DNA from: Phenylobacterium zucineum HLK1
GTDB lineage: Bacteria > Pseudomonadota > Alphaproteobacteria > Caulobacterales > Caulobacteraceae
Assembly (NCBI RefSeq): GCF_000017265.1
Contig: NC_011144.1
Coordinates: forward strand, 3,016,001 to 3,080,000
Direction of reading: 5' to 3'
DNA: 64,000 nt
This document shows positions 38,301-46,691 of this stretch, piece by piece. The position numbers and the translations under genes are program-made. Position 1 is the first letter of the stretch. Every line of letters starts with the position of its first letter. The notes beneath the pieces were generated by a model. It was given only the letters and a program-made list of their open reading frames with translations, had not been told where the DNA came from and did not search any database.

Positions 38301-39337
38301 CCGCGGCCGTAGATGCGGTCCAGCACCCGGGCGACCTCGACCAGCCGTTCGGCCTGCGGGTCGTAGCGCTCGCCCGCCGCCAGCCGCCGCGCCCAGTCGG
38401 CGGCGGCGCGGACGCCCCACTCGTCCGGCGGCCCGGCGAGGGTCTCGCGCGCCGTGCCGCGGTAGCGCTCGGCCGTGAAGTCGTAGAACGAGCCGCCCAC
38501 GTTCTTCAGCGCCGCCCCGCCTTCGCTCCCGTAGAAGCTCGCCTCGATGATGGCGTCGCAGCCGGCGGGCAGCCGCCAGGAACAGGCCAGGCGCACGACC
38601 GCGCCGCCGGGCAGCGTCAGCTGCGCCTCGGCGTAGTCCTCGCAGGCCGGCCGGCCCGCCAGGGGTTCGGCGCCGGCGAACAGCCGGGCCGAGACGTCCT
38701 CAACATTCGGGAAGCCCAGTGTCCAGAGCGCAAGGTCCACGAGGTGGACGCCCAGGTCCATGACGCAGCCGCCGCCCGAGAGCTCCGGGTCGTAGAACCA
38801 CGGCTTGTCCGGGCCGTAGGCGTTGTGGAACACGAGGTCGACGGCGAAGACGCGGCCGAGCTCGCCGGCGTCCACGATCTCGCGGATGCGCCGCATGCCC
38901 TCGGTGAAGCGGTACGAGAAGTCCACCGACAGCAGCCGGTCGGCGCTCCGGGCCGCGTCCACCACCGCCTGGGCCTCGGTGGCGGTTCGGCCCAGCGGCT
39001 TCTGGCAGAACACCGCGCAGCCGGCCGACAGCGCGCGGATCGACTGCTCGGCGTGCAGGGCGCTGGGCGTGGCGATGACCAGGCCGTCGAGGTCCTGCTC
39101 CAGCAGCTCGTCGAGCGTCGCGGCGATCCGGGCGCCCGGCGCCAGCTCCGCGGCCTCGGCGGCCGTCTCGGGAGAGGCGTCGGCGACGGCGGCGACGTCG
39201 ATGGCGCCGGTGTCGACCATGCCCTGCATCCGGTGGCGGCCGATCCAGCCGACGCCCAGGAAGCCGACGCGGGGGCGCCGCGTCCCGGCCGCCGCGTTCG
39301 GCGCGGTCTCGATCACGTCGCTCCCCAAGGGGCTCAC
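38297..39337 (-). CDS. Gfo/Idh/MocA family oxidoreductase
   Basis: A 346-residue NAD(P)-dependent sugar or polyol oxidoreductase. The Rossmann fold starts with RVGFLGVGWIGRHRMQG; the family EKP motif appears as CQKPLG with the catalytic Lys; GGGCVMDLGVHLVDLALW follows in the C-terminal domain. The start is a GTG at 39337 whose GTGA overlaps the stop of the upstream dehydrogenase. The two enzymes are therefore coupled and may act in sequence on one sugar or inositol-like substrate. Confidence 0.9.
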   Translation of the reverse strand: MSPLGSDVIETAPNAAAGTRRPRVGFLGVGWIGRHRMQGMVDTGAIDVAAVADASPETAAEAAELAPGARIAATLDELLEQDLDGLVIATPSALHAEQSIRALSAGCAVFCQKPLGRTATEAQAVVDAARSADRLLSVDFSYRFTEGMRRIREIVDAGELGRVFAVDLVFHNAYGPDKPWFYDPELSGGGCVMDLGVHLVDLALWTLGFPNVEDVSARLFAGAEPLAGRPACEDYAEAQLTLPGGAVVRLACSWRLPAGCDAIIEASFYGSEGGAALKNVGGSFYDFTAERYRGTARETLAGPPDEWGVRAAADWARRLAAGERYDPQAERLVEVARVLDRIYGRG

Positions 39338-40317
39338 AGCGTCACCAGGGCCTTGAGGAAGCCGTCGGGGCGGTCGCGCGTGGCGTCCAGCGCCTCCCCC
39401 AGCCGCTCCAGCGGGTAGGCGTGGGTGTAGAGCGGCGCCGGGTCCAGCCGGCCCGAGGCCACCGCCTCCACCGCCTCGCGCAGGCCCTGGGCGTAGACCG
39501 CGGGATCGCGCTCGTGGGCGTTGATCACGTCGAGGCCGCGCCAGTTCCAGAGCTGCATGTTCACCTGGCGCGGGCCGTCCTGGTGGTAGCCGGCGATCAC
39601 CAGCTTGCCGCGCTCGGCGCAGAGCTCGGCCGACAGGTCCAGCGGCCACTGCTTGCCCACCGCCTCGATCACCCGCTCGCAGAACCGGCCGCCGGTGAGC
39701 TCGCGGACCTTCTCGATGATGGCCCAGTGGTCGTCCATCGGCACGACCTCGGCCGCGCCGAACTGCTTCGCCACATCCAGGGAGAAGGGCCGGCGCGAGA
39801 TGGCGATGACCCGGGCCCCAGCGTCGGTGGCCAGGCGCGTGAGGATCGCCCCCAGAAAGCCGATCCCGACGATCGCCACCGTCTGGCCGGCCTGCACGTC
39901 GGCGCGGCGGAAGATGTTCATGGCGCAGCCCAGGGGCTCACCCGGGAAGGGCTTGCCGTCCAGCTCGGGCGGCAGCTTCACGCAGGCCGAGGCGTCGGCC
40001 ACGTCGTATTCGGCATAGGACCTGTACGAGAGCGCCGCGACGCGGTCGCCGACCGCGAGGTCCGAGACGCCCTCGCCCACCGCGGCCACCACGCCCCAGC
40101 CCTCATGGCCGAGGCCGCCGGGCTCGGTGGGGAAGGTCATCCATTCCGGGCCCTCCCAGGGCGTCAGGTTCGAGGCGCAGACCCCGCAGCCTTCCAGCCG
40201 CACCCGCACCTGGCCGGGGCCCGGCTCGGGCAGGGCCGCCCGCTCCAGGCGCATCTGTCCGGGGCCGGCCAGCACGGCCGCCCGCATGGTCGTCGTCGCG
40301 GTCTGGGACCCGTCCAT
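39334..40317 (-). CDS. Zinc-dependent alcohol dehydrogenase-like (MDR) protein
   Basis: A 327-residue medium-chain dehydrogenase. The catalytic zinc Cys is in GCGVCASNLTPWEG, with GHEGWGVVA next; the nucleotide-binding region holds IVGIGFLGAILTRLA. The usual structural-zinc lobe of four Cys is absent, so it is the one-zinc form. The start with GAGGGG five bases upstream is preferred; in-frame ATGs exist at 40335 and 40287. Cotranscribed and coupled with the Gfo/Idh/MocA enzyme, as in many sugar or polyol catabolic operons. Confidence 0.87.
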   Translation of the reverse strand: MDGSQTATTTMRAAVLAGPGQMRLERAALPEPGPGQVRVRLEGCGVCASNLTPWEGPEWMTFPTEPGGLGHEGWGVVAAVGEGVSDLAVGDRVAALSYRSYAEYDVADASACVKLPPELDGKPFPGEPLGCAMNIFRRADVQAGQTVAIVGIGFLGAILTRLATDAGARVIAISRRPFSLDVAKQFGAAEVVPMDDHWAIIEKVRELTGGRFCERVIEAVGKQWPLDLSAELCAERGKLVIAGYHQDGPRQVNMQLWNWRGLDVINAHERDPAVYAQGLREAVEAVASGRLDPAPLYTHAYPLERLGEALDATRDRPDGFLKALVTL

Positions 40318-40497
40318 CACCCCTCGCGGAAACAAGCATTCACCCGCGGGGCAAACAGCTTCAGCGTTGGGTTTGTTCCTTTGTCACACCCTCCCGCCGA
40401 CGGGCGGCAGGTCGTCGCAGCGAAGGTTGTTAGGTTGACGGCAAGCTTGTCCCTGACATCTTGGCCGCCCCGTCAGCCGGCCTGGAGGCGTTTTCGT

Positions 40498-41064
40498 ATG
40501 CCCACCCTCGTCCGTCCGTCCTTGCGACGTCGCGATGCGCTGGCCATCGGCGGCGCGTTCGGCCTCTCGTCGTTCCTCGTCCCGGCCTTCGCCCACGCCC
40601 TCCCGACCGATGCGCCCCGGCGCGCGGTGCTGAAGAACCTGCACACGGGCGACGCCTTCAACGACGTCTACTTCGAGAACGGCCGCTACCTGCCCGACGC
40701 CCTGGCCGAGGCCCAGAAGGTGCTGCGCGACTGGCGGACCGGCGAAGAGACGTTCATGGACCCGGGCCTCTACGACGCCCTGCACGCCATCTCGAACAAG
40801 CTGGAGACGCGGGCGCCGTTCCAGATCATCTCGGGCTACCGCTCGCCCAAGACCAACGCCATGCTGCACGCCAAGAGCAAGGGCGTGGCGTCCAAGAGCC
40901 AGCACACCCTCGGCAAGGCGGTGGACGTGCGGATGAACGGCGTCGAGCTCGCCCACCTGCACAAGGCCGCGCTGGCGGTCGGCGCCGGCGGCGTCGGCTA
41001 CTATCCCGTCTCGGGCTTCGTGCACGTCGACACCGGCCGCGTGCGCCAGTGGCGGGGCTCCTGA
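40498..41064 (+). CDS. YcbK/MepK-like murein endopeptidase (DUF882) with Tat-type leader
   Basis: A 188-residue exported peptidoglycan hydrolase. The N-terminus has a twin-arginine leader (SLRRRDALAIGGAFGLSSFL). The mature enzyme shows the LAS/M15-like zinc motif SQHTLGKAVDVRMNG and GFVHVDTGR, with QIISGYRSPKTNAML before it. The E. coli homologue MepK cleaves 3-3 (mDAP-mDAP) crosslinks in peptidoglycan. This gene faces an L,D-transpeptidase, the enzyme that makes those crosslinks, with only a short membrane-protein gene between. A GGAGG sequence precedes the ATG. Confidence 0.88.
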   Translation: MPTLVRPSLRRRDALAIGGAFGLSSFLVPAFAHALPTDAPRRAVLKNLHTGDAFNDVYFENGRYLPDALAEAQKVLRDWRTGEETFMDPGLYDALHAISNKLETRAPFQIISGYRSPKTNAMLHAKSKGVASKSQHTLGKAVDVRMNGVELAHLHKAALAVGAGGVGYYPVSGFVHVDTGRVRQWRGS

Positions 41065-41068
41065 GCTT

Positions 41069-41380
41069 CTAGAACTGCGGCTCGGGCGCGGGCGGCTGGA
41101 TCACCGGCGGCTCGGCGGTCTGCGGCTCCACCGTCGTCAGGCCCACGGCCGCGGCGTCCTCCTGCACCTGCAGATCCTCGGGCGTCGGCTGCGGCGCGGC
41201 CTCGACCGGCGCCGGCTCGGGCGCCTGGGCCGCGGCCGGGGCGGCGGCCTCCTCGGCGGCGGGCGCCGTCTCGGCGGGCTTGGCAGGCTCGGAGGTGAAC
41301 CGGACCCCGCGGCTGAGCGCCAGGGCGGCCAGGATCACCGCGCACGCCACCGCCAGCCACAGCACGATCCTCATCATCAC
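41069..41380 (-). CDS. Single-TM protein with Pro/Ala/Glu-rich periplasmic tail
   Basis: A 103-residue protein. It starts with one transmembrane helix (RIVLWLAVACAVILAALALS) and continues with a low-complexity Ala/Pro/Glu-rich extracytoplasmic region (about residues 30-100). It lacks any domain I recognise. The GTG start overlaps the stop of the L,D-transpeptidase by four bases (GTGA), so it probably works with that enzyme, for instance as a membrane spacer or partner. Its stop is only five bases from the stop of the convergent MepK-like gene. Confidence 0.65.
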   Translation of the reverse strand: MMMRIVLWLAVACAVILAALALSRGVRFTSEPAKPAETAPAAEEAAAPAAAQAPEPAPVEAAPQPTPEDLQVQEDAAAVGLTTVEPQTAEPPVIQPPAPEPQF

Positions 41381-42834
41381 GCGTCCTTCTTCGCCTGCGC
41401 CTGGCCCACGAGACCGATCTTCGTCAGGAGCAGGCGGTCCCAGTTATAGGGATCGGCGCGGAAATGCATCTGCCCGTCCGCCCCCGCGAAGGCCGTCCAG
41501 TAGAGGATGTAGACCGGAACCTGTTCCGACAGCGAAACGCGCAGGGTCTTGCCCGTGGCGAGCTGGGCCTCGATGCCCTCCCTGCCCCACTTCGGGTCCG
41601 ACGCCAGCAGGGCCTCGGCCAGCAGCTGGGCCTTCTCCAGCCGCACGCAGCCGTGGCTGGCCTGGCGGGCGTAGAGGTCGAACGTCCCCTTCGACGGCGT
41701 GTCGTGCAGGTAGACGGTGAAGGGGTTGTCGAAGTCGAACTTGAAGCGGCCCAGCGCCGCCTTGGGCCCCGGCTTCTGCTGCACCCGCGAGCCGCCGCCC
41801 TCGGTGGGCAGGACCACGTAGTCGTTGCGGGCGAAGTAGCCGGGATCGCGCCGCTGCTTGGGCCACAGCTCCTCGTTGGCGATGCGGGTCGGCACGTTCC
41901 AGGGCGGATTGATCACCACCGAGTGGATGGCCGAGACCAGCATCGGCGTCTCGTCGCCCGGCTTGCCCGAGACCGCCTTCATGGACAGCACCGGCTTGTC
42001 GTCCCGGAACAGGGTCACGATCGCCGCGCCCGAGTTCACCTGCACCCGCGTGGCCGGCATGGTCGCCGGCAGCCAGCGCCAGCGCTCGAGGTTGGCGATG
42101 ATCTGCAGGATGCGCTGGCCCACGGGCTGGTTGAGGAAGGCCAGGGTGCCGTTCCCCACCACCCCGTCGGGCTTGAGCCCGAACCGCTTCTGGGCCCGCA
42201 CCACGGCCTCCTGCAGGGCCGGATCGAAGGTGGGCGAGGTCAGGTCGGTGAGCTGCGGGTCCTCGGCCGCCAGGCGGGCGCGCAGGGCCGGCACCCGCGG
42301 ATCGGTCGAGCCGATCGCCATGGACGAGCCGGCGGGGATCGTCTTCCACCCGCCAGCCGCGGCGATCTCGCGATAGCGCGCCAGGCCCCGCGTCAGGGCG
42401 ACGTAGCCGGCGTAGCGGGGCGCAAGGCCGTCCAGCCACGCCTTCAGCCGGTCCTCGGCGAGCGCCCGGGCCAGTTCGGGCGCGGGATCGTAGGGCTGGG
42501 GCCGCACGGCCCAGTTGGCGGGGAAGTCGCCCAGCGCCAGGCGGCCCACCTTCAGGTCGTGGGCGTAGCGGGCCAGGCCCTCAATCAGGGCCGTGCCGTC
42601 GGAAGGGTCGGCGGGCAGGTAGTCCTGGGGCCGCAGGCCGTGCAGGTTGGCCTCGCGCAGCACCGCCAGCGCGACCTCGGCCTGGGCCGGGCTGAGCGTC
42701 GGCGGCGCGACCGGCGCAGCCGCCGCCGGCGGCGCGATCACCGCAGGCTGCTGCGCCCAGGCCGGCGCGCCCGCCGCCAGGCCGGCCGCCAGGGATGGGA
42801 CGGCCCAGATCCATGCCCAACGCTTCAACTGCAT
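41377..42834 (-). CDS. L,D-transpeptidase (YcbB/LdtD type)
   Basis: A 485-residue exported enzyme that forms 3-3 crosslinks in peptidoglycan or anchors proteins to it. Signal peptide about 1-26 (MQLKRWAWIWAVPSLAAGLA); a helical region; a PG_binding_1 domain with RAQKRFGLKPDGVVGNGTLAFLN; and the YkuD domain with HGCVRLEKAQLLAEAL, where Cys396 is the nucleophile. Size and layout are like YcbB. It is cotranscribed with a small membrane protein and placed next to a MepK-like 3-3 endopeptidase, a sensible synthesis/cleavage pair. Confidence 0.92.
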   Translation of the reverse strand: MQLKRWAWIWAVPSLAAGLAAGAPAWAQQPAVIAPPAAAAPVAPPTLSPAQAEVALAVLREANLHGLRPQDYLPADPSDGTALIEGLARYAHDLKVGRLALGDFPANWAVRPQPYDPAPELARALAEDRLKAWLDGLAPRYAGYVALTRGLARYREIAAAGGWKTIPAGSSMAIGSTDPRVPALRARLAAEDPQLTDLTSPTFDPALQEAVVRAQKRFGLKPDGVVGNGTLAFLNQPVGQRILQIIANLERWRWLPATMPATRVQVNSGAAIVTLFRDDKPVLSMKAVSGKPGDETPMLVSAIHSVVINPPWNVPTRIANEELWPKQRRDPGYFARNDYVVLPTEGGGSRVQQKPGPKAALGRFKFDFDNPFTVYLHDTPSKGTFDLYARQASHGCVRLEKAQLLAEALLASDPKWGREGIEAQLATGKTLRVSLSEQVPVYILYWTAFAGADGQMHFRADPYNWDRLLLTKIGLVGQAQAKKDA

Positions 42835-42918
42835 ATCTCCTCGGAATCCATCGCCTTTCCAGGCAACGCTCCAGGACGGGATTTGCGCCACGAACCCTGA
42901 ACCCCGCATTGACGGGGC

Positions 42919-43944
42919 TCAGTCCGCCTCCGGCGGATAGGCGTGCCGGCGCCCCTGCGGGTCCTCGACCTCGCCCCCATGGACGTAGGCCGGCCCCACC
43001 GGCGCCTTGCCATGGCCGCCGGGGATGTCCAGCACATAGGTGGGCTGGGCCAGGCCCGAGAGGCGGCCCCGAAGCGCCCGCATCAGATCCTGCCCCTCGG
43101 CCAGCGTCGCGCGGAAGTGGCCGGTGCCGGGCGCCAGGTCGCCGTGGTGCAGGTAGTAGGGCTTGATCCGCGTCTCCACGAACCGGCGCATCAGGGCGTC
43201 CAGCACGTCGGGATCGTCGTTGATCCCCTTCAGCAGCACGGTCTGGCTGACCATCGGGATTCCGGCGTCGACGATCCGCGCGCAGGCGGCGAGCGCCGCC
43301 GGGGTCAGCTCGTCGGGGTGGTTGGCGTGCAGGGCGACCCAGACCGTCTTGCCCGAGGCTTTCAGCGCCTCGACCACCCCGGCCGTCACCTTGCCGGGGT
43401 CGACGGCCGGCACGCGGGTGTGGAAGCGCACGACCTTCACGTGGGGGATGCCCGCCAGCCGGGCGCCGATGTCCGCCAGCCGCCGCGGCGACAGGATCAG
43501 GGGATCGCCGCCGGTGACGATCACCTCCCAGATCTCCGGCCGGGCGGCGACATAGGCCATGGCGGCGTCCAGCGCGGCCGGCGACAGCGGCCGCACGCCC
43601 TCGGGCCCCACCATCTCGCGCCGGAAGCAGAACCGGCAATAGACGGCGCAGGCGTGGTTGGCCTTCAGCAGCACCCGGTCGGGATAGCGGTGGACGATCC
43701 CCTCCACGGGCGAGTGGGCCTCGTCGCCGATCGGGTCGGCGCGTTCCTCCGGGGTCTGGACCAGCTCGGCCGCCGTCGGGACGAACTGGCGGGCCACGCC
43801 CTCGCAGGTCTCCGACAGCCCAGCCATGTCGGGCGTGATCGCCACCGCATAGCGTTCGGCCACCCGCGCGAGCCCCTCCAGCGCCGCGGCCGGGGCCAGT
43901 CCGGCGGCGATCAGGTCCTCGGGCGTGCGCAGGGGACGGGTCAT
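42919..43944 (-). CDS. epmB: EF-P lysine 2,3-aminomutase-like radical SAM enzyme
   Basis: A 341-residue radical SAM enzyme with the cluster motif in HACAVYCRFCFRR. It continues with VTGGDPLILSPRRL and KPYYLHHGDLAPGTGHFR, hallmarks of the KamA/EpmB family. The protein lacks the long extensions of true lysine catabolic KamA, and the next upstream gene is epmA and then efp. So it most likely converts alpha-lysine to beta-lysine for attachment to EF-P. In-frame ATG further upstream (43965) exists, but the chosen start gives the standard length. Confidence 0.85.
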   Translation of the reverse strand: MTRPLRTPEDLIAAGLAPAAALEGLARVAERYAVAITPDMAGLSETCEGVARQFVPTAAELVQTPEERADPIGDEAHSPVEGIVHRYPDRVLLKANHACAVYCRFCFRREMVGPEGVRPLSPAALDAAMAYVAARPEIWEVIVTGGDPLILSPRRLADIGARLAGIPHVKVVRFHTRVPAVDPGKVTAGVVEALKASGKTVWVALHANHPDELTPAALAACARIVDAGIPMVSQTVLLKGINDDPDVLDALMRRFVETRIKPYYLHHGDLAPGTGHFRATLAEGQDLMRALRGRLSGLAQPTYVLDIPGGHGKAPVGPAYVHGGEVEDPQGRRHAYPPEAD

Positions 43945-43982
43945 GCGGGGGCGGCCATACACCATTCGCCGCGACGTTCGAA

Positions 43983-44014
43983 GCCTCGCCCCCGCTGCGC
44001 GGGGGAGGCGAGTC
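43983..44014. repeat. GC-rich imperfect palindrome between epmB and epmA
   Basis: A sequence GCCTCGCCCCCGC-TGC-GCGGGGGAGGCGAG forms a strong hairpin with a short bulge. It sits between the two genes and ends at the epmA stop. It resembles, in base content, the palindrome at 45734 and may be a dispersed repeat or an attenuating hairpin. Confidence 0.5.
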
Positions 44015-45017
44015 AGGGGACCGGCGCCCAGAGCACGTCCTCGATGTGGCGCGCGCCGGTGGCCAGCATCGCCAGCCGGTCGAAGCCCAGGGCGCCGCCG
44101 CTCGCCGCGGGCATGATCGCGAGCGCGTCCAGCAGCTCCTCGTCGATCGGATAGGTCTCGCCGTAGACCCTCTGCTTCTCGGCCATCTCGGCCTCGAACC
44201 GCCGCCGCTGCTCGGCCGGGTCGGTCAGCTCGCCGAAGCAGTTGGCCAGCTCCACCCCGCAGGCGTAGAGCTCGAACCGCTCGGCCACCCGCGGATCGGC
44301 CGCCTTTGGCCGGGCCAGGGCCGCCTCGCTGACCGGGTATTCGCAGAGGATCGTCGGCCGCCCGAAGCCGAGGTTCGGCTCCACCTTCTCGACGATGATC
44401 CGGCTGAACACGTCGGCCCAGACGTCGTCCCGCGCCACCCGCATTCCCGCCGCGCGCGCCTGGGCCGCCAGGTCGCCGAAGAGGTCGATCCCCGCGTGGC
44501 GCTCGAACGCCTGCGCCACCGTCAGCCGCTCGGGCTCGGCGAAGGGATCGCACCGTCCGCCCCGCCAGTCGAACGCCGTCGTCCCCGTCGCTTCGGCGGC
44601 CAGCCGCAGCAGGGCCGCGCAGTCGTCCATCAGGACCTCGTAGGTCGCGCCGGTCCGGTACCACTCCAGCATGGTGAACTCGGGGTGGTGGAGCGGGCCC
44701 CGCTCGCGGTTGCGCCACACCTTGCCCAGGCTGAAGATCTGCGTCTCGCCCGCGGCCAGCAGCTTCTTGCAGGCGAACTCGGGCGAGGTGTGCAGGTACA
44801 GCGTCCGCGCCTCGCCCGCCGTCGTCAGCGCCTGCGTGGCGAAGGCGTGCAGGTGGGCCTCGTTCCCCGGCGAGACCTGCAGGCCGGCGGTCTCCACCTC
44901 GGAAAAGCCCTGGCCTTCGAACCAGGCGCGCACGGCCCGCGTGATCGCGCCCCGCCCGGTCAGGAAGGGCCGGCGGTCGGCGTGGCGTTCGGGGCTCCAC
45001 CAGAGAGAAGGCGTCAT
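44013..45017 (-). CDS. epmA: EF-P--beta-lysine ligase (PoxA/GenX)
   Basis: A 334-residue class II aminoacyl-tRNA-synthetase-like enzyme lacking an anticodon domain. Class II motifs are visible: motif 2 in TLYLHTSPEFACKKLLAAGETQIFSLGKVWRNRERGPLHHPEFTMLEWYR (part shown) and motif 3 in GGALGFDRLAML. EpmA attaches beta-lysine to the conserved Lys of EF-P. It is divergent from efp (125 bases) and followed by epmB, making a compact three-gene EF-P module. Confidence 0.93.
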   Translation of the reverse strand: MTPSLWWSPERHADRRPFLTGRGAITRAVRAWFEGQGFSEVETAGLQVSPGNEAHLHAFATQALTTAGEARTLYLHTSPEFACKKLLAAGETQIFSLGKVWRNRERGPLHHPEFTMLEWYRTGATYEVLMDDCAALLRLAAEATGTTAFDWRGGRCDPFAEPERLTVAQAFERHAGIDLFGDLAAQARAAGMRVARDDVWADVFSRIIVEKVEPNLGFGRPTILCEYPVSEAALARPKAADPRVAERFELYACGVELANCFGELTDPAEQRRRFEAEMAEKQRVYGETYPIDEELLDALAIMPAASGGALGFDRLAMLATGARHIEDVLWAPVP

Positions 45018-45141
45018 GGCTGCGTCAGGCTGGGGACTGGCGATTTCGGCGACAGCCGCTATAGGGGCGCGGAAACCAATTGATTAGCGGAATCGTGCAG
45101 GTGTTCGCCCGCCGCCTCCGCAGCATCCTCGAGGACAGAAC

Positions 45142-45708
45142 TTGAAGGTCTCCGCCAGCTCCCTCCGCAAGGGCAACGTCGTCGACCTCGACGGCAAGCT
45201 CTACGTCGTGCTCAGCGCCCAGAACATCCACCCCGGCAAGGGCACGCCGGTCACCCAGCTCGACATGCGCCGCATCTCCGACGGCGTGAAGGTGTCGGAA
45301 CGCTACCGCACCACCGAGACCGTCGAGCGGGCCACCGTGGACGACCGCGACTACACCTTCCTCTACGAGGACGGCGAAGGGTTCCACTTCATGAATCCCG
45401 AGTCGTACGAGCAGGTCACCGCCTCGGCCGAGATGATCGGCGACGCCAAGTACTACCTGACGGACGGCTGCACGGTGAAGCTCTCCACCCACGAGGGCGT
45501 GCCGATCGCCATCGAGCTGCCGCGCCTGGCGACCTTCGAGGTCGTGGACACCGAGCCGACCGTGAAGGGCCAGACGGCCTCCTCGTCGTACAAGCCGGCG
45601 GTCCTCTCGAACGGCCTGCGCACCATGATCCCGCCGTACATCACCGTCGGCACCAAGATCGTCGTCCTGACCGAGGACGGCTCGTACCAGGAACGCGCCA
45701 AGGACTGA
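45142..45708 (+). CDS. efp: Translation elongation factor P
   Basis: A 188-residue protein with three OB-like domains: an N-terminal KOW-type domain with the modifiable loop, and two further domains ending in [20 protein letters not shown]. The loop reads HPGKGTP, placing the modified Lys at residue 33. It is a TTG start with GAGGA eight bases upstream. EF-P lets ribosomes pass polyproline runs; the enzymes epmA and epmB beside it supply the beta-lysyl modification. Confidence 0.95.
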   Translation: MKVSASSLRKGNVVDLDGKLYVVLSAQNIHPGKGTPVTQLDMRRISDGVKVSERYRTTETVERATVDDRDYTFLYEDGEGFHFMNPESYEQVTASAEMIGDAKYYLTDGCTVKLSTHEGVPIAIELPRLATFEVVDTEPTVKGQTASSSYKPAVLSNGLRTMIPPYITVGTKIVVLTEDGSYQERAKD

Positions 45709-45733
45709 TCGGCCTTCGGCGGCCCTCTCCTTC

Positions 45734-45766
45734 ATCCTCTCCCTCTCGCTTCGCGGGGGAGAGGAT
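45734..45766. terminator. Hairpin after efp, dispersed-palindrome type
   Basis: A perfect 10-bp stem (ATCCTCTCCC at 45734-45743 with GGGAGAGGAT at 45757-45766) and a 13-base loop follow the efp stop. It can act as a terminator. Sequences of this GGGAGAGG/CCTCTCCC make-up are often repeated across alphaproteobacterial chromosomes, so it may also be a repeat element. Confidence 0.55.
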
Positions 45767-45871
45767 CGAGGCGAGGGCGAGCGCCGCGAGGCGCGCCCCC
45801 CACCTCTTCTGAGCCCGCGATCAGAGGAATTGGTTGGCTCGGGGCCGAGCTAGGCCTTAGCTGGCGCCTCG

Positions 45872-46639
45872 ATGGATCCGGATTTCTGGCTCTTCGCCGC
45901 CGTCGGCTTCGCCGCCCAGCTCGTGGACGGCGCGCTCGGCATGGCCTACGGGGTGATCTCGACCTCGGTGTTGCTGAGCTTCGGCGTCACCCCCGCCAAC
46001 GCCTCGGCCAGCGTGCATGCGGCCAAGGTCTTCACCGGCTCGGCGTCGGGCGTCTCTCACATCGTCTATGGCAACGTGGACTGGAAGCTGCTGGCCCTGC
46101 TGGCGGGCGGCGGCGTCGTGGGCGGGGTGCTGGGGGCCTATGTCCTGACGTCCATCCCGGGCGAGGTGGTCAAGCCGTTCGTGGTCGTGTGGCTGGGGCT
46201 GATGGGCCTCGTCATCCTCTACCGCGCCTGGCGGCAGACCCGGCCCAAGGTGTTCTCCTGGAAGTCGCCCCTGCCCCTGGGCCTCGTCGGCGGCTTCTTC
46301 GACGCCATCGGCGGCGGCGGCTGGGGCCCGGTGGTGACGAGCTCGCTGATGGGCGCCGGCGCCGACACCCGCAAGGCCATCGGCACCACCAACACGGCCG
46401 AGGTGTTCGTCGCCGCGGCCACGTCGGCGGCCTTCCTGGCCAGCCTGGTGAGCGGCCACTGGGAGACCGAGGGCCTCGGCGCCCTGCTCTGGTCGCTGGC
46501 CGGGCTGATCGCCGGCGGCGTCGTGGCCGCCCCGCTCGCCGGCTGGATGACCAAGGTCCTGCCCCTGCGCATGCTGACCTGGCTGGTGGGCGGCCTCGTG
46601 GTGGCCCTGGCCATCTGGCAGGCGATCACGCTCTTCTGA
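45872..46639 (+). CDS. TSUP family permease (TauE/SafE)
   Basis: A 255-residue inner-membrane protein with about eight hydrophobic helices. It has the two internal repeats of the family: AAQLVDGALGMAYGVISTSVL in the first and GGFFDAIGGGGWGPVVTSSLMGAG in the second, with HAAKVFTGSASGVSHIVYGN between. Relatives export sulfite or sulfonates, or transport organic anions; the substrate is unknown. It begins 163 bases after efp, past a hairpin, so it probably has its own promoter. Confidence 0.9.
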   Translation: MDPDFWLFAAVGFAAQLVDGALGMAYGVISTSVLLSFGVTPANASASVHAAKVFTGSASGVSHIVYGNVDWKLLALLAGGGVVGGVLGAYVLTSIPGEVVKPFVVVWLGLMGLVILYRAWRQTRPKVFSWKSPLPLGLVGGFFDAIGGGGWGPVVTSSLMGAGADTRKAIGTTNTAEVFVAAATSAAFLASLVSGHWETEGLGALLWSLAGLIAGGVVAAPLAGWMTKVLPLRMLTWLVGGLVVALAIWQAITLF

Positions 46640-46691
46640 GGCGTCGCGCCGGGCGCTAATAAGGACGCCTCACCTCGGGGACTATTCGCCC

